A stretch of 64,000 bases of DNA from NCBI GenBank assembly GCA_021613535.1, contig CP075497.1:2046001-2110000 (forward strand). The letters are read 5' to 3'. Positions 35,622-47,938 of this stretch are shown one piece after another. Position numbers and translations under genes: made by a program. The first letter of the stretch is position 1. Every line of letters begins with the position of its first letter. The DNA comes from Adineta vaga. Its lineage: Eukaryota; Rotifera. A model generated the notes under the pieces. It saw only the letters and a program-made list of their open reading frames with translations, was not told where the DNA came from and made no database searches.

Positions 35622-36311
35622 TGTTTAGAATGTTTTTTTTTATGTCATATGATGTTGCTTTTTATCTACGTACAGTAACGATGATAAATAAGGAATGATT
35701 GTGAAAACTATTTTGCCGTTTGTTTAATAGAGAAAAAAGTAAATGGGAGAGGAAACCAATGAAAAATAACAACCATCGATAGGCAAATAATCATTCATGC
35801 GTTAAAAATATGCAAAGATAAATTTTGATGTAGGTTGAGGAGTGAATGCTTTTATTCCACGACGACATTAATGTAACTAGTTATATTTTTTGCTTGCTTG
35901 AAATAATATTTAGAAATAAAGGATTTTGACGATATTCCTTGAGATTTTGATTGGTTAAAATGTATTTTCACATTTCTACAACGAACTTTATCAGTTTAAT
36001 GATTCTTATCTGCAATAAAAGTCTAACAATTCGCTTTTGATAAGCATAATAATCAGATTGAAAAATAAAATCATGAAGTAACATATGATGTGTTTAATAA
36101 GCCGACTAATATTTATCTTAGAAAAAAAGGAGAAAATTATCACAATAAAATATTTATTTGACTAATCACACCTTTGATACTAAAAGAGAAATAACTCGAA
36201 GACTCATCCTTTTAAATTCACTTTAATTTACTATTCAATTATTATTAGCTGATAAATTTCTATAATCTTCTTTGAAATCTTATACTTTTCATTCATTTAT
36301 TATTTTTAGCA

Positions 36312-36450
36312 TATGAAATAATTTGATGAAATCGAAATTCATGAAAGATGTATCATTGAGATATTCATCAGTACTTCAAAATTTTAGATAGAGATAAAAT
36401 ATATTTCTTTTTAACCTATCCAAATTCACAATAAAAATCTCGATCAATAG
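36312..36450. repeat. direct repeat, copy 1
   Basis: About 135 bp that closely match 37541-37680 in the same orientation, with scattered substitutions and small indels. The shared segment begins AAATAATTTGAT and ends around CACAATAAAAATCTC. The two copies flank about 1.1 kb holding transposase and telomere-like remnants. Confidence 0.75.
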
Positions 36451-36839
36451 TTTTTATTTCTTCTGTTTATACAAGTCTCCAGTGTTTTCGGTATCGATTA
36501 TTCAATATGAATATATTTAAAAATCTACTACAACTTCATTATCTATCCCATATATCTTTACATCGAATAACAACTTATTATGAATTTTAAATATTAATTC
36601 CAATGAAACTAATTCTTGTGATCTATCAGTAGTTTTCCTAATGCTGTAAACTTGTACAAAATTTATAAATATCCCTTTCAAAATTTTATTTCATAAAGTA
36701 ATGATGTATAATGAAAAAAAAACTCAGTTGTGAGTTATCGTTCAATTGTTTGATCGAAGACTTTCTTTGTTGTAATTTTCTAAAAGTTAAGTTCAAAAAG
36801 TTCAAGAGATTTTCCCTAGTGTTCAATTTTTAAATAGTT

Positions 36840-37004
36840 TTATCGCAATTGCGCTACGATTCCATCGCAATTGAAAACATGGGTTGTTTTCAAAAATACT
36901 ACTTCTGATAGCTTCTTAATGAGATCATCGAGATTTTCAAAACTGATTGTTCCTGGCTTAGTTGGATCAGCTAAGTTGTCGATTACACGCTGTCCAGCTA
37001 ACAC
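36840..37004 (-). pseudogene. orphan terminal exon, unknown gene
   Basis: After a TTTTTCAG acceptor at 37005, the minus strand is open for 54 codons to a stop at 36840, with clearly protein-like composition (VLAGQRVIDNLADPTKPGTI, ENLDDLIKKLSEVV). No upstream exon can be joined: the adjoining DNA carries the telomere-like block and the hAT remnant. It is probably the stranded 3' end of a gene broken by insertion or rearrangement. The family is not recognised. Confidence 0.4.
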
Positions 37005-37194
37005 CTGAAAAACGGATATATAACTAGTGGAGTAGTGTAGAAATTGTTAATTCGATTCGAGTATTAAACTTCTTCAACTTCTAAAGTTTCAGTTTAGAAT
37101 TCGAATACTCGAATTCTAAACTATTCAACTTCTAAATTATGACAGCGCCGGTGTAGATGAAAGTGAGCGTTTAGATAAGTAGAGAGTGTTCAGT

Positions 37195-37219
37195 CCACAC
37201 CCACACCCACCCACACCCG
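37195..37219. repeat. C-rich telomere-like block
   Basis: CCACACC-type units on the plus strand, the complement of GGTGTGG. Unlike the elements near the left end, there is no clear G-rich partner arm and no copy of the 17-nt core. Confidence 0.6.
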
Positions 37220-37336
37220 AATTACACCGCCTCATCTCGTCTCGCCTCTATATGATGTAGTTTTTTTTATCAAGTGATAATCCTTCAAAGTTTTGTTATG
37301 AACATCGATCGACATATTCTATTTTTTTCATCAAAA

Positions 37337-37490
37337 ATAGCACGCTCGATTTTCTCAATTCCAGCAAGTACAGTTAATGTCGAACGTCAGTTTAGTGCTG
37401 ATAGTTTAATAGTGAACTTAAGACATTGATTAAATCCACAACAAGTAAATAATGCTTTGTTTATTCGTTTAATAAAGGAAAATGCCTGAC
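37337..37490 (+). mobile_element. hAT transposase C-terminal (dimerisation) remnant
   Basis: In one frame the DNA reads IARSIFSIPASTVNVERQFS, then ADSLIVNLRH, an in-frame TGA at 37427, then LNPQQVNNALFIRLIK. This is the hAT family C-terminal dimerisation domain (IPASS..SER.FS..., RxxLxPxxxxxLLFL). Only this piece is recognisable and it carries a stop, so the transposase is dead. Confidence 0.7.
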
Positions 37491-37540
37491 ATAGTGACGA
37501 GTTGAATTTGTGACTAACTCGCGGATATCTGGTTTGAAGA

Positions 37541-37680
37541 AATAAAATAATTTGATAAAATCGAAATTCATGAAGAATATATCATTGAAATATTTATCAG
37601 TACCTCAAAATTTTAGATAAAGATAAAACAGAATCTTTTTAACATATCCAAATTCACAATAAAAATCTCAATGAACATCA
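37541..37680. repeat. direct repeat, copy 2
   Basis: Partner of 36312-36450 in the same orientation. Both copies translate on the minus strand to a shared phrase (IEIFIVNLD) before breaking, so the unit may descend from a coding exon. Confidence 0.75.
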
Positions 37681-38103
37681 TCAATGAATAAGATTTTTCA
37701 CAGAAATCTTGGTTGATAATAATGATTTGTGTTCCACTTGGATCTGTCTTTGAAATGAAAGTATTTTGAACCAGGAATGTGTAATACAAGATCAAGTTAG
37801 TTTCTTATTCATAACTCTTCAATCATTTAGAAAATATCGATTTTGTTCACCTATGAGAAGAATCGTTATTTTGACAATTTATTAAAATTTATATAACTAG
37901 ATGTCAATTAACAAATTTGTAAAAGAAGAAGAAGAAAAATATATAATCGTTCAATTTTGATAAGCTCAAAAAAGAAATCAGTACTAACACACTGATTGAA
38001 ACAAAAATAAAAACAACAATAGAAATACAAATGAATTCTATACATTCATATATACTGTTTCTATGGAATGAATACCAAATGAAAATATCACATGAGATTT
38101 TAT

Positions 38104-41100
38104 TCACTCAAAATAAGCATCATGAACACGAGTTATTTCACGTAAAATCGATGTTTGCATGAGAAAACCTCGAGAATTATATGTCACATCTTTCCATACT
38201 GCCATACCCTACGAACAAAAAAAAATGATCTTATTTTTTTAATTGAATTCATTATCAATTGACAAACATACATCAGTACGTAAATTTGGAAAGGATAATG
38301 TTGAACCATAATGAAAATTCCAGACTTCTGCTTCTACCCAAGCATTATCCGTATTTCGTACATCATCAATATATCCTAAATGATAAAAACAAACTTTTTT
38401 TCTTCTTCTTTAGACAAAAATCTATGATTTACCTCGATATATCATATGATATTCAAATCCTGTTGATCCACTTGGATTACCAGGTGTACGAGAAAATGAT
38501 TCAAAATGCTAAATAAATTGACAAATACGTATTTATCGAATTTCTTTCCAATAAATTCATTTACTTCAATCATATCACGTTCTTGTAATACTAAACTATG
38601 TTCGGAATCTTCATCTTGAAATGCAAGTTTATTAAAACTACGACACACAGCACCATAAGATGATTCAACACCTAAGATTTTTCCCTAAAGAAAACCAAAA
38701 AGAATTCAAAACTCGAGTAAAATAAAAGGTAATTCCTACTCCTGGTAGTTTCCAATCGTTCGTATATTTATCTTTGAAAACTAATGCTTCTAAAATTCTC
38801 TGTCCATCAACGATAGCAAATTGTCCACGATGTTTTTTCCATCGTGTTATAATAGCCATTATCGTTTTGTTGGGTCCCCAACGTATTAATGCACCACGAC
38901 CACGTACACCTGTTCGACCCATTGGATTTAATGGAATTAATAATTGTGTATCTAATCGATAGACCAATGGACTCTTATCTCCAGGATTTGTTACCCATGT
39001 TGTTCGATCTAATATCATCTAAATATACGAAAAATTTAACGATTTTAATGAATAAAATGATTCTTTTTAAAACGAACCTTTTTATCATCTGGTAATTGTA
39101 TTTCAACAATTTGATTCCATTTAGAATCCGTTGGTGGAACTCTAAAATCACTTGGCATTGTTGTGTTAGCTGGTTCAATAGCTCCGAAAGTTCCAGTTTG
39201 AGTAACTGGTGTTGATGGTGTTATAAGAGTATCAACTGCTGACTGAGAATCATCATCGTTTTCAGTTGAATTCGATTTCAATATTCTGAAATAAACGAGT
39301 TAATTGAATTGTTTTCTTTTTTGAAAAAGTGAAACATACAAATTTGGTTCAACAAAAGGTCGTTCATCATCTCGAAAGCAATTATGTTCTTTTGGTAATA
39401 CAATAATTGTTGGATCATAAAGATCAAATGGAATCTAAAAGAGAATGTTTTCCGTTCCAACATGTTTTTGTTTCTGAGAAAACGAATTTAACTAACCTTC
39501 CAAGGAATATATCTTTCTGTAACTGGAAATCTTGCTTCATTTGTATTAATATATGGTGATTCTCGTGATAAAATATGAATAAATTTATGACTTTCAGGTA
39601 AAGCTTTATCTTCTTGTTGAATTGTTGCACGAATTTTTTCTAATAATATATGAGAATCAATCATTAATTTTTCTAATGAAACAACACGATCATTAATTCG
39701 TCGTAAGGATTTCCGTTGTACTTCCATATCTTTTTGAACGTTAGTCACACTAGGAGAAAAACAATTGAATCGATGATAACGAAAGAAATTCTTTATACTT
39801 ATTCGTTAAATTATCAAGTTTTTCTTGAACTTTATCGGCTTCTTGAGTTTTAGCATAGAATTCTTTCGCTTTATATTTCCAATAGACATTTGCTTCACTA
39901 TCTTCCCAATTTCGTTTGGCTAATTCCTAAAAAAACAACAATTTCATTTTCACAGAACAATTCTCACTGAAATTTACAAGTTTTTGTCTTTGATTTTCGG
40001 TAACTTGACGACATGGTTTACAATTGAGTAGTCGTCCTAACAATGATCGATCTTCAGCAATCTCAACTGTTGTATCATTTAATCTACTTCTATTATCTGC
40101 TGTCGTAACTAATGGATCATTGGACTCGAGATTATTAGTTGCTATTACATCATTACGATAAACACTAAATCCCGATGCAGTTGATAAAGCTCGAGGTCGA
40201 GCAGCTGAATTATTCTTTTTATCGGAATATTCTTTTAATTTTAAAACACATTGTCGACTTCCACTGGAGATTACCATGCCTAATTAAGAGAAAAAACAAC
40301 AACAAATCATTAATAGTTTTTTTGATAAGAATCAGTCAATTTTCGATAACTTGTCGATTATGAAATGATAACAAACACCTACCAATATAAGAAATAACCA
40401 CAAATGGGGGTGGTAAACGTGGTCGTTTGGCATATTCCATCACAATTTCATATCGATTGTACATCCAAATTTGTTCCGATTGACTTTGTACTCGTGCTCC
40501 GGTTAAACTAAAAAAGAGAAAAGAAAAATTATTTCTTGGAACCATTTTGTCAATCGTTTGCGTAGCAACTTTACCCAAACATAGCTGTTAAAAGTGATGT
40601 AAGAAATCGTTTGGCTAAGAAGAAGTATTGAATAAGTAGAAACCAGGCAATCCATGATGTTTGATTACATTTGGGTGAAACTATTCCATAACGATTATAT
40701 GCATGAATATTATCATCTAAATAAGGAAAAACCTTTTTCAATCGAACTTTATAATGAATTCTTTTACATTGAAATGATAAACCATGTGATAAACGTAAAC
40801 AAGAATATTCCTTTTCTGCGTCAGTTGTTGCATTTATGGTACATGCTTGATGTTGATTTTTTAAATCAGCCATTTCACTACTAAATAATGCCATTAAACC
40901 ACGAAATACAAATGCTTTAGTAAATAATTCTAAACCCAATGGATAATGTGGATAGAGAACAGCGGTTATAGCAACACCGGATGAAATCATAAAGATAACG
41001 AATAATTGTAAAAATGTAAAAAAATCATCCATAATCTAAAAATCAATTTATTAATAAAGAAACAAAAAAATTAAGATGATATTACCATACACCGAAGTCG

Positions 41101-44100
41101 AATCATCATAGGACCAAGTTTTGGACTGATTGGTAAGAAAATAAATAAAATGCGATAATAATAATAGATCAATCCAATACCCAATATTGCTTTTGCTGTT
41201 AAAACTTGGCAAGCTAATAAACACGAACATATGATTATTTTACACAAATCGTCTCTCTCTCTCTCTCACTTCCGAAATTCCATAAACCGATGATTCTCAC
41301 GATCAGATAAAGTGAGAGAAATATCGTCTGAACAATAACTTCTAAAACTGCTCGTTGTAAAGGTAAACTACTTTGAGACTAAATCAAATCAATATTCAAT
41401 GAATATCAATAGTAAAAACGCAAGATTAATACATACACAATATTTTTCATATGCAACACGTGTATTTTCAAATGCAATCGAAGCTGTCCAAAACCAAACA
41501 ACACAATCAAGTAATAAATTACCACATGTTGGCCACATAACTGCCAATGTAAAGAAGGCAAGAAAAACGATATAAGCAACGAAATTTGTATAAAATTTTG
41601 TAATTGGTGCAGTCCATAGAACTTTGATTTCTTCGAAATGACTCATTGGTTCTTCGTCAGATGCTGAAGCTGGTGGTGGTATACTACTTTTCTGACGTTG
41701 AAACTTTTTTTGAATATTAGTTTTTGTTCGTTGAAAAAAACTATTCTAAAGATAATTTTCTAATTGAAATCGAAAACCATCAATGATTTAATACATACTC
41801 CTTCTCGAATACTAACATCGCCAACATGTTCAGTTAATCGTTTGGCTTCTAAAATGATTTGTTGATAATATTATGAATGATTTTTTATGAGTCAAAGAAC
41901 TAACCATCAGTATCAGGCTCAGGTTCTTTATCTGTCTTTTTATCATTTTGTAAATCACTGATCTTTTTAGGAGCTGGTGGTGCTTGACCAATCGGAGAGA
42001 AATTAATCCAAAACCACATTGGAAAGATTAGAATAGCACTGCAAATGATCTATTGGGATGTTTTTTTTTCAAAAAATAAAACGAATCTTTTCTCAATCAT
42101 TATTCTTTACTTTTAAATAATCTGGGCATTTAAATAAACCCCAAGAAAGTTCTCGTGGCGTAATTTCACCATAAAATTGTCTTGTAACCCATTTTTGACA
42201 AGCAGCATGTGCCATAAATTCTTTATTTTCGGCATTATATGCTAATTCAACCGTTGCCATATGATTCCAATCCTATAAAACACGGCAAATGGTATTTCAA
42301 TTCAAATCAATCATTGATCTTACTGGATGTTTTTCATCTAACATTTCAAATGTTCGCATTGTGTCTTCATTAAATGCTTTATCAAGAACACCAACAGCAC
42401 AATCCGAAAATTCTCTAGAGAAAAAAAGAAAGATTTCTTAAAAAAAACTCAATTCGAATGTTCATATTTACTTTGCTTGTTTCATGATTAATAATCTCTG
42501 ATATGATTCATGACAATAGGGAGCTAATTTTTTGAACATCATACAACAAATTAAAGCTAATGGAATCGGTTCCGACGAACGTTTCCAAAGAATTTTCGCT
42601 AATTGATGTCGATTCATCAGTACAGCATAGATAATCAAATGTCGAAGTGCCTAAATAGTCAAACATGATTGAAAGAAAAAAAAAGAAAGTAAAATCCGAC
42701 TTTTTTTTCTGCACGTATTCTTTGTCGTTGAACACCTTTATCTGATTTATCACCAAAATAGATTCCCATTGCATTACAATCCATTTCATGTTTACTAAAG
42801 AAATGACTAATGCCCGTTAATCGTTTTACAATAATATTTAGACCATGTTCAACAAAATTCGGTGGCATCTCTTCTTCATCCTAAGAACGAAATGAATCTT
42901 GAGTAAAACAAAACAAAACTAGGTTTGTCATATTTACTCCAGTTAAACCAAGAATGCCTTCGAGTGATGTTGTTGTGAGAAATTCTCTATCTTTGGCTTG
43001 ATTAAATAAAGCAACAAGTTTATCAGATTTTAAATAACGATGTAAAACAAATTCTCGATCAAGAAATAAATCAACGAATGATTCGAGTTTTTTTCCAAGA
43101 ACAGCTTTATCAAAGAGATCGTTTTGTATTGTATATTTCATATCATCATCACGTTGAAAGATTTCTGAGAGTGCTAAATCTGGTAGATTCCAATCTAATG
43201 TTAATTGAAGATTTCGTTTTAATTGAACATTAACTTTGCTTCCTGTCACGGCTTTTTGAGCTAAAGAAAAGAACTATGAATTGAACAATGAAAAGTTATT
43301 TTTCCTACATTGTAAAAGAGCGGAGAGAATAAATTTATGGAAATCATTTAAAGATGCTGTTGTACTATTCACATCGAGAAATGTCAGAAATTTTCGTTTG
43401 CCTTGATCTGCATTTTTAACAATTGCTATAATATGATCACGAATTTCATTTCGTTTAACATTATTATCTTTTAATATTGGATATTCTTCAAGTAAACGTC
43501 GTGTTAATTCAACTTTTAAATAACTATCTTCATATTCTTTATCATTTCTAAAAACAAAATTCAATCAAATGAAATCTTATCTCTTTTTATTTACTTGGCA
43601 TTAATTTCTTCATAAGCAAATGCAATTATATCAGCAGCTGAGCCCGTTCCTTTTAAGATAACTGCAGGAACTTCTTGTTGAATTTTTCGATATAACAGTT
43701 CAATTGTTCCTGGTGTACCACGAACTAATGTACAAACCATTGGAAAACCATCTTCACTCCAAGGAGCTGCTTCTCTTGCTGTTGTAAGTACAGAATCTAG
43801 ACAAAAGAAAAAAGGAAATTTCAAGGAAATCTTTGGTTTACTATACTGGTTGTCATCGGAGATGTGGGTTGTTGTAATGTTTCTTGATGTAAGAATTGTT
43901 CGAAATGATCACGAAATTTATTCGTCGTACTTTCAGCTGAATCAGTTAATTTTTCTAATTGTTTTTCTCCGGTATTATCAGTTGAAGATTCTTTTTCAGC
44001 AGACTTTTTCGAACTAGATCCGATTGGTTGTTCACGAATAATAATAAAATGTGTATGATCACTATTCAATGATAATTGTTCACGTTTACGTGTGGGAACT

Positions 44101-44935
44101 TTGACTTCCTATATTTTCAAATGAAATCATTTGAAGAAAAGACGATATTTCATACCATTTTTGTTGCATCTTTTGGAGGTTTTGTATCAAATATTTCCTT
44201 TATTTCATCATCACATACGATACCAATTAAAACTAATTGTTTACGTTTTTTCGGTGTTCGTTCCATTTGGATTGCCCATGCATCGTCAGCTCGTCTCATT
44301 GACTAAGCAAAAGAAAAAGGAATAGTGATTTATCTTTTTAAAAAGAAACGACAGTTTTTTCATACAAGTTCATCTCGAAATGCCGATCCAATTAACTGTG
44401 GCATACCGGTATCAATACCATTGGTAATAAACCAAACTTCAGATGCATTTGCTGCCTAAATCAAATCGAATCAAATTTTCAAGTCTTTCAATCGTCTTGT
44501 TGTATATTTTAACATACATTTTTAATACCATTCTTTAATGTTTCAGTCATTTTAAGATTTTTAAATGCTTTATGATTTGTTACACCACTGAGAACAGGTA
44601 GAACTATATTAGGTGGTTTTAATTTCCATTGATCTGTCATAAAATGTCGTAAAATATGAACATCAATTGTATCATCAACGTAAAGAAATGGTCGAGCCTA
44701 AATCAAACGAATGATTTTCGAAAAGATATATTGAAAATGAATTTACTTCATTAACATAATCACTGAGTGAATCTTCAAATTTAAGTGTACCCCAACATGC
44801 ACCATATTCTTCTTGAATAAAACCATAAAATTCTTGTGTTTCTAATGTTACTACTGATTGATTCATAGGTTCATCTGATGATCGTTTCTTTTGATCATCT
44901 TGAACCGAAGGTGCTTGCGTCGTTGACGCAATCAT
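38104..44935 (-). CDS. TRPM2: TRPM2-like cation channel with C-terminal NUDT9-H domain
   Basis: About 20 exons; exon 1 is 44747-44935 and exon 2 is 44518-44697. In order: the N-terminal TRPM homology region (CWGTLKF, ARPFLYVDDTI, VWFITNGIDTGMPQLIG, about 42.8-44.9 kb); ankyrin-like helical MHR3/4; S1-S6 membrane helices (about 40.5-42.1 kb); the TRP helix (EQIWMYNRYEIVMEYAKRP, LPPPFVVIS); a coiled coil (39.5-39.75 kb); and a NUDT9-like domain (LNPMGRTGVRGRGALIRWGP, RWKKHRGQFA, DWKLPG, YIDDVRNTDNAWVEAEVWNF, 38.1-39.0 kb). TRPM2 is a Ca2+-permeable plasma-membrane channel gated by ADP-ribose and Ca2+. The Nudix box here lacks its catalytic glutamates, so ADP-ribose binding without hydrolysis is likely. 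The ATG directly follows a TTTTAG acceptor-like site. Confidence 0.9.
41254..41271. repeat. (TC)n microsatellite in a TRPM2-like intron
   Basis: A run of tc dinucleotides in the intron between two transmembrane exons; it also forms a pyrimidine-rich tract in plus-strand terms. Confidence 0.8.
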
Positions 44936-46449
44936 CTAAAACAATACGAGAAAAAAAGAAGAAGAAACAAAACCGAACTTTTCTTATTGAAAAAGAAAAT
45001 TAAAGATCATTTATAATACTAAATCAAACCATCCTACCTAAATATTTTCAATTTGAATGAATAATATCACGCTACAATTTTCAGTGATTCTCAAACGAAA
45101 TGAATAACCCATTTAATTTTTACTTCTTTTTCTTTTTCTTCTTTCCTTTTACTTGTTTGGTTACAGTAGATTTGCGTCGGTGATTTCTCATCTACATACA
45201 CATATTTCACAGTGACAATCGTCCTCACTATTCTATGTCTTGTCCTTTCTCTCGATACTTATTATGCTTCAATCATCGAATACCTTTCTGTCTGCATATC
45301 TAATGAAAGTGTGTCTATGCAATATAAGAAGAAAAAAAAAGACGCATAACATATAGGAAAGAACAGAAATGTTATATATATATATATATATACACTAACA
45401 TTGACAAGCAATCGTTTTTAAAAAAAAATGGTGCAAATAGTAAATGAGACAAATCTATACTTCGAATTTTTCTTTCTGTATTCTCGTTATTTTGCCTATT
45501 ACCAATGAGTCTTATTCAAATTTTTTTCTCGCCTTTCGTTTTCTTCTGCTTGTCGAACGCTTATATAGGTTACTAGTTATTTGGTTTGTATCATTAATAT
45601 TCATCAACAAAAAAAAAGAAAAAAAGAAAGAAGAGAAAATAAGAATAACACATTGATTTTCCCATCGGGAATTATATAACTATAAATGCAATGGTAAAAT
45701 CATCAAAACTAGAACTAATACGTTTTTCTTTCTCTTTCCCTAGTTGTAATATATCAGTTCTCCGACATAGAAAACAATTCTCTTCTTTTCTGATGACAAA
45801 ATTCCATGACATTCGTATTGCGTTGTATTAACTGCTCAAAATGTCATTATCTTGTTGATGAAAATATAAATAACGAAAGAGACCATATACAAAAGAATAT
45901 TACAGATCAACTATGCCAAATGATTAATAACATGTGCTATGTGGGTGTGAAGATTGCTCTTAAGTAAATAAACAATCAAGATATCAAGATGAGGTTGTAT
46001 CAATCGAATATATCATTTGAACTAATAATATATTTACTACATGAATCGAGTGATATCAATAGAAAACTACATGACATAACAGAAAAACAATTGTTACGCA
46101 TATCAATCATGTTTATCAATATAAAATTCTTATTAACTATGGATATTAAACTTCTAACATATGTGTATAGTATGTTCCCTTTTTTTTCGAAGAGAAATGA
46201 TGAATATTAATCGTTAAAAGGTAAACAAGTGACTGTAGATGCACTTTGATTTGCTAACTCGTGTTTTTCTCTCTTTCATAAATCGAACGATCAATCAATC
46301 AAAGACACATCACAAAATGCGAACTGTCAAATAAATCGAAATATTCGTTAAGGTTTGTATAGAAATGAGACAATGAATAATCATACATATGATTTATTTC
46401 AATAACAAATATACATACATGTAGAAAGAAAAATAATATCTATTGAGAG
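44936..46449. other. intergenic, no gene seen
   Basis: It separates the 5' end of the TRPM2-like gene from the 3' end of HDAC8 (both minus) and should contain the TRPM2 promoter. AT-rich, with a (TA)n run at 45373-45392. Short ORFs lack motifs. Confidence 0.4.
45373..45392. repeat. (TA)n microsatellite
   Basis: About ten tandem ta units in non-coding DNA upstream of the TRPM2-like gene. Confidence 0.85.
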
Positions 46450-47929
46450 CTATTTTGACTTTTTAATTAAATTAATTTGATTTTTTTCAATAAAATTTAT
46501 TACACTATCAAGATATGATTCACTATTTTTATTGGGTCGATTTCCCGGCCACGTCTGAAGTGTAAAATCTGAACCATAATATGAAAAATATTCATGCTCA
46601 GGAATGTCATCATCAAGTTTCTTATTCATACATAAACCAGTTATTGAGGTCCATAATCGTGCTGTATCAGCTATATTATAACCTCCACCACCTAAGATCA
46701 AAAGTGGTTTATTCAATTGAATAATTTGTTCAAGACATGTTAAAATCGATGGAATTGTTAAATTAAATGATTTCATTGGATCATCAAATAATGTATCAGC
46801 ACCACATTGAATAACAAATACTTCCGGTTGAAAGGATGAATTAATCTGTGGTAATAATCGAGAAAATATTGATACATATTGTTTATCATCAATTCCATGA
46901 TGTAATGGAACATTGATATTAAAACCACGTCCCCATGTTTCACCAATTTCTTCCAGACTACCGGAATTAATTGGAAAAAAGCCAAATTCATATTTATGTA
47001 GAGAAACAGTTAATACTTTTGAAGAGCAATAAAAAGCTTCTTGAAGACCTATAAAAGAAAAAACAACAACAATATGAAAATTATAAATATAAATCAAGTC
47101 AATAAAACGAAACCGTAGACAACTAATAAATATTAGATTAATAAAACACAATCAGAGAGTCATATTGACAAATAAAAAAAGAGAACATATTTAGAAATTC
47201 TATCTCTAATTGGATTTACATTGAAAGAGAAATTCGAAATAAAAGATGACCTTGAAAAACAACATTTCTATCAAAGAATAATGCATACCATCACCATGAT
47301 GTAAATCAAGATCAATATAACAAATTCGATTGAATCGTTTTCGAAGTTCATTGATTGCCATGACAATATCATTGATGTAACAAAATCCTGATGCTTCTGA
47401 TCGTTCTAAAATCTCTTTGTTTTCTTGGGTTTTTTTTCTAATCAAAATTTACATACTTGCATGATGCCATCCACCAAAAAAGTTTATTGCAATATTATTA
47501 TTCGTAGGTGTGAGATATTTTGCAGCTGTAATCGATGCTCCTCCAACTAATTGACCTAAAAAATGATTTTCGTTTGAAAAAAAAAGAAAAGTTCAATGAA
47601 ATTTTCTACGAACAAAAGGTAACTAAATCTTCAAATGGTGGACATTCATAACCAATTTTATAAAAATCCATTTGTTCATTATAGGTTTGATCATGATCAA
47701 GATCAATATTGGCAATTAGATTTAAAAATTCTAAATAATCTCGATCATGTGCTGATGCAAGTTCATTCTCTGTTGCCAATTCTGGTTGAATAAGATGAAA
47801 AGATTTATCTTTATCAAGTTCATAAGCTTGAATCAATCCATCAACAAGATATGAACGATGACGAATTTTGTCAATATTATCAAGAGCTTTATGTAAATCT
47901 TTTGATGTTATATAAAAAACGTCTCTCAT
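46450..47929 (-). CDS. HDAC8: histone deacetylase 8 (class I, Zn-dependent)
   Basis: Four exons (47614-47929, 47457-47555, 47289-47405, 46450-47048) join in frame to 376 residues; human HDAC8 has 377. Active-site marks are all present: the GWHHA pair of histidines, DLDLHHGDG with Zn-binding Asp and His, the Zn Asp in [10 protein letters not shown], and the catalytic Tyr in GGGGYN. HDAC8 removes acetyl groups from lysines of histones and of the cohesin subunit SMC3, in nucleus and cytoplasm. The C-terminal part ([12 protein letters not shown]) matches HDAC8 better than HDAC1/2/3. The start codon lies only 6 nt downstream of the ALG2 stop on the same strand, so the two are probably co-transcribed. 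Confidence 0.92.
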
Positions 47930-47938
47930 TATATCTTA
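47930..47938 (-). promoter_or_regulatory. ALG2/HDAC8 junction with possible trans-splice acceptor
   Basis: On the minus strand the ALG2 stop TAA (47936-47938) is followed by GATATA and the HDAC8 ATG. The last A of the stop and the next G make an AG preceded by a T run (TTCTTTTAAG), 5 nt before the start codon. This would suit a spliced-leader acceptor. It is inferred from sequence only. Confidence 0.55.

Larger units (their letters stand above)
35622..38103. other. repeat-rich intergenic region
   Basis: No intact gene. It holds a direct repeat (36312-36450 and 37541-37680), an orphan exon on the minus strand (36840-37004), a telomere-like C-rich block (37195-37219) and a hAT transposase remnant (37337-37490). 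The minus-strand open frame at 37613-37795 overlaps the second repeat copy and is not called. Confidence 0.5.

Noticed and set aside
45444-46210. Plus-strand ORFs between TRPM2-like and HDAC8
   Set aside because: Short, hydrophobic, T-rich translations with no motif.
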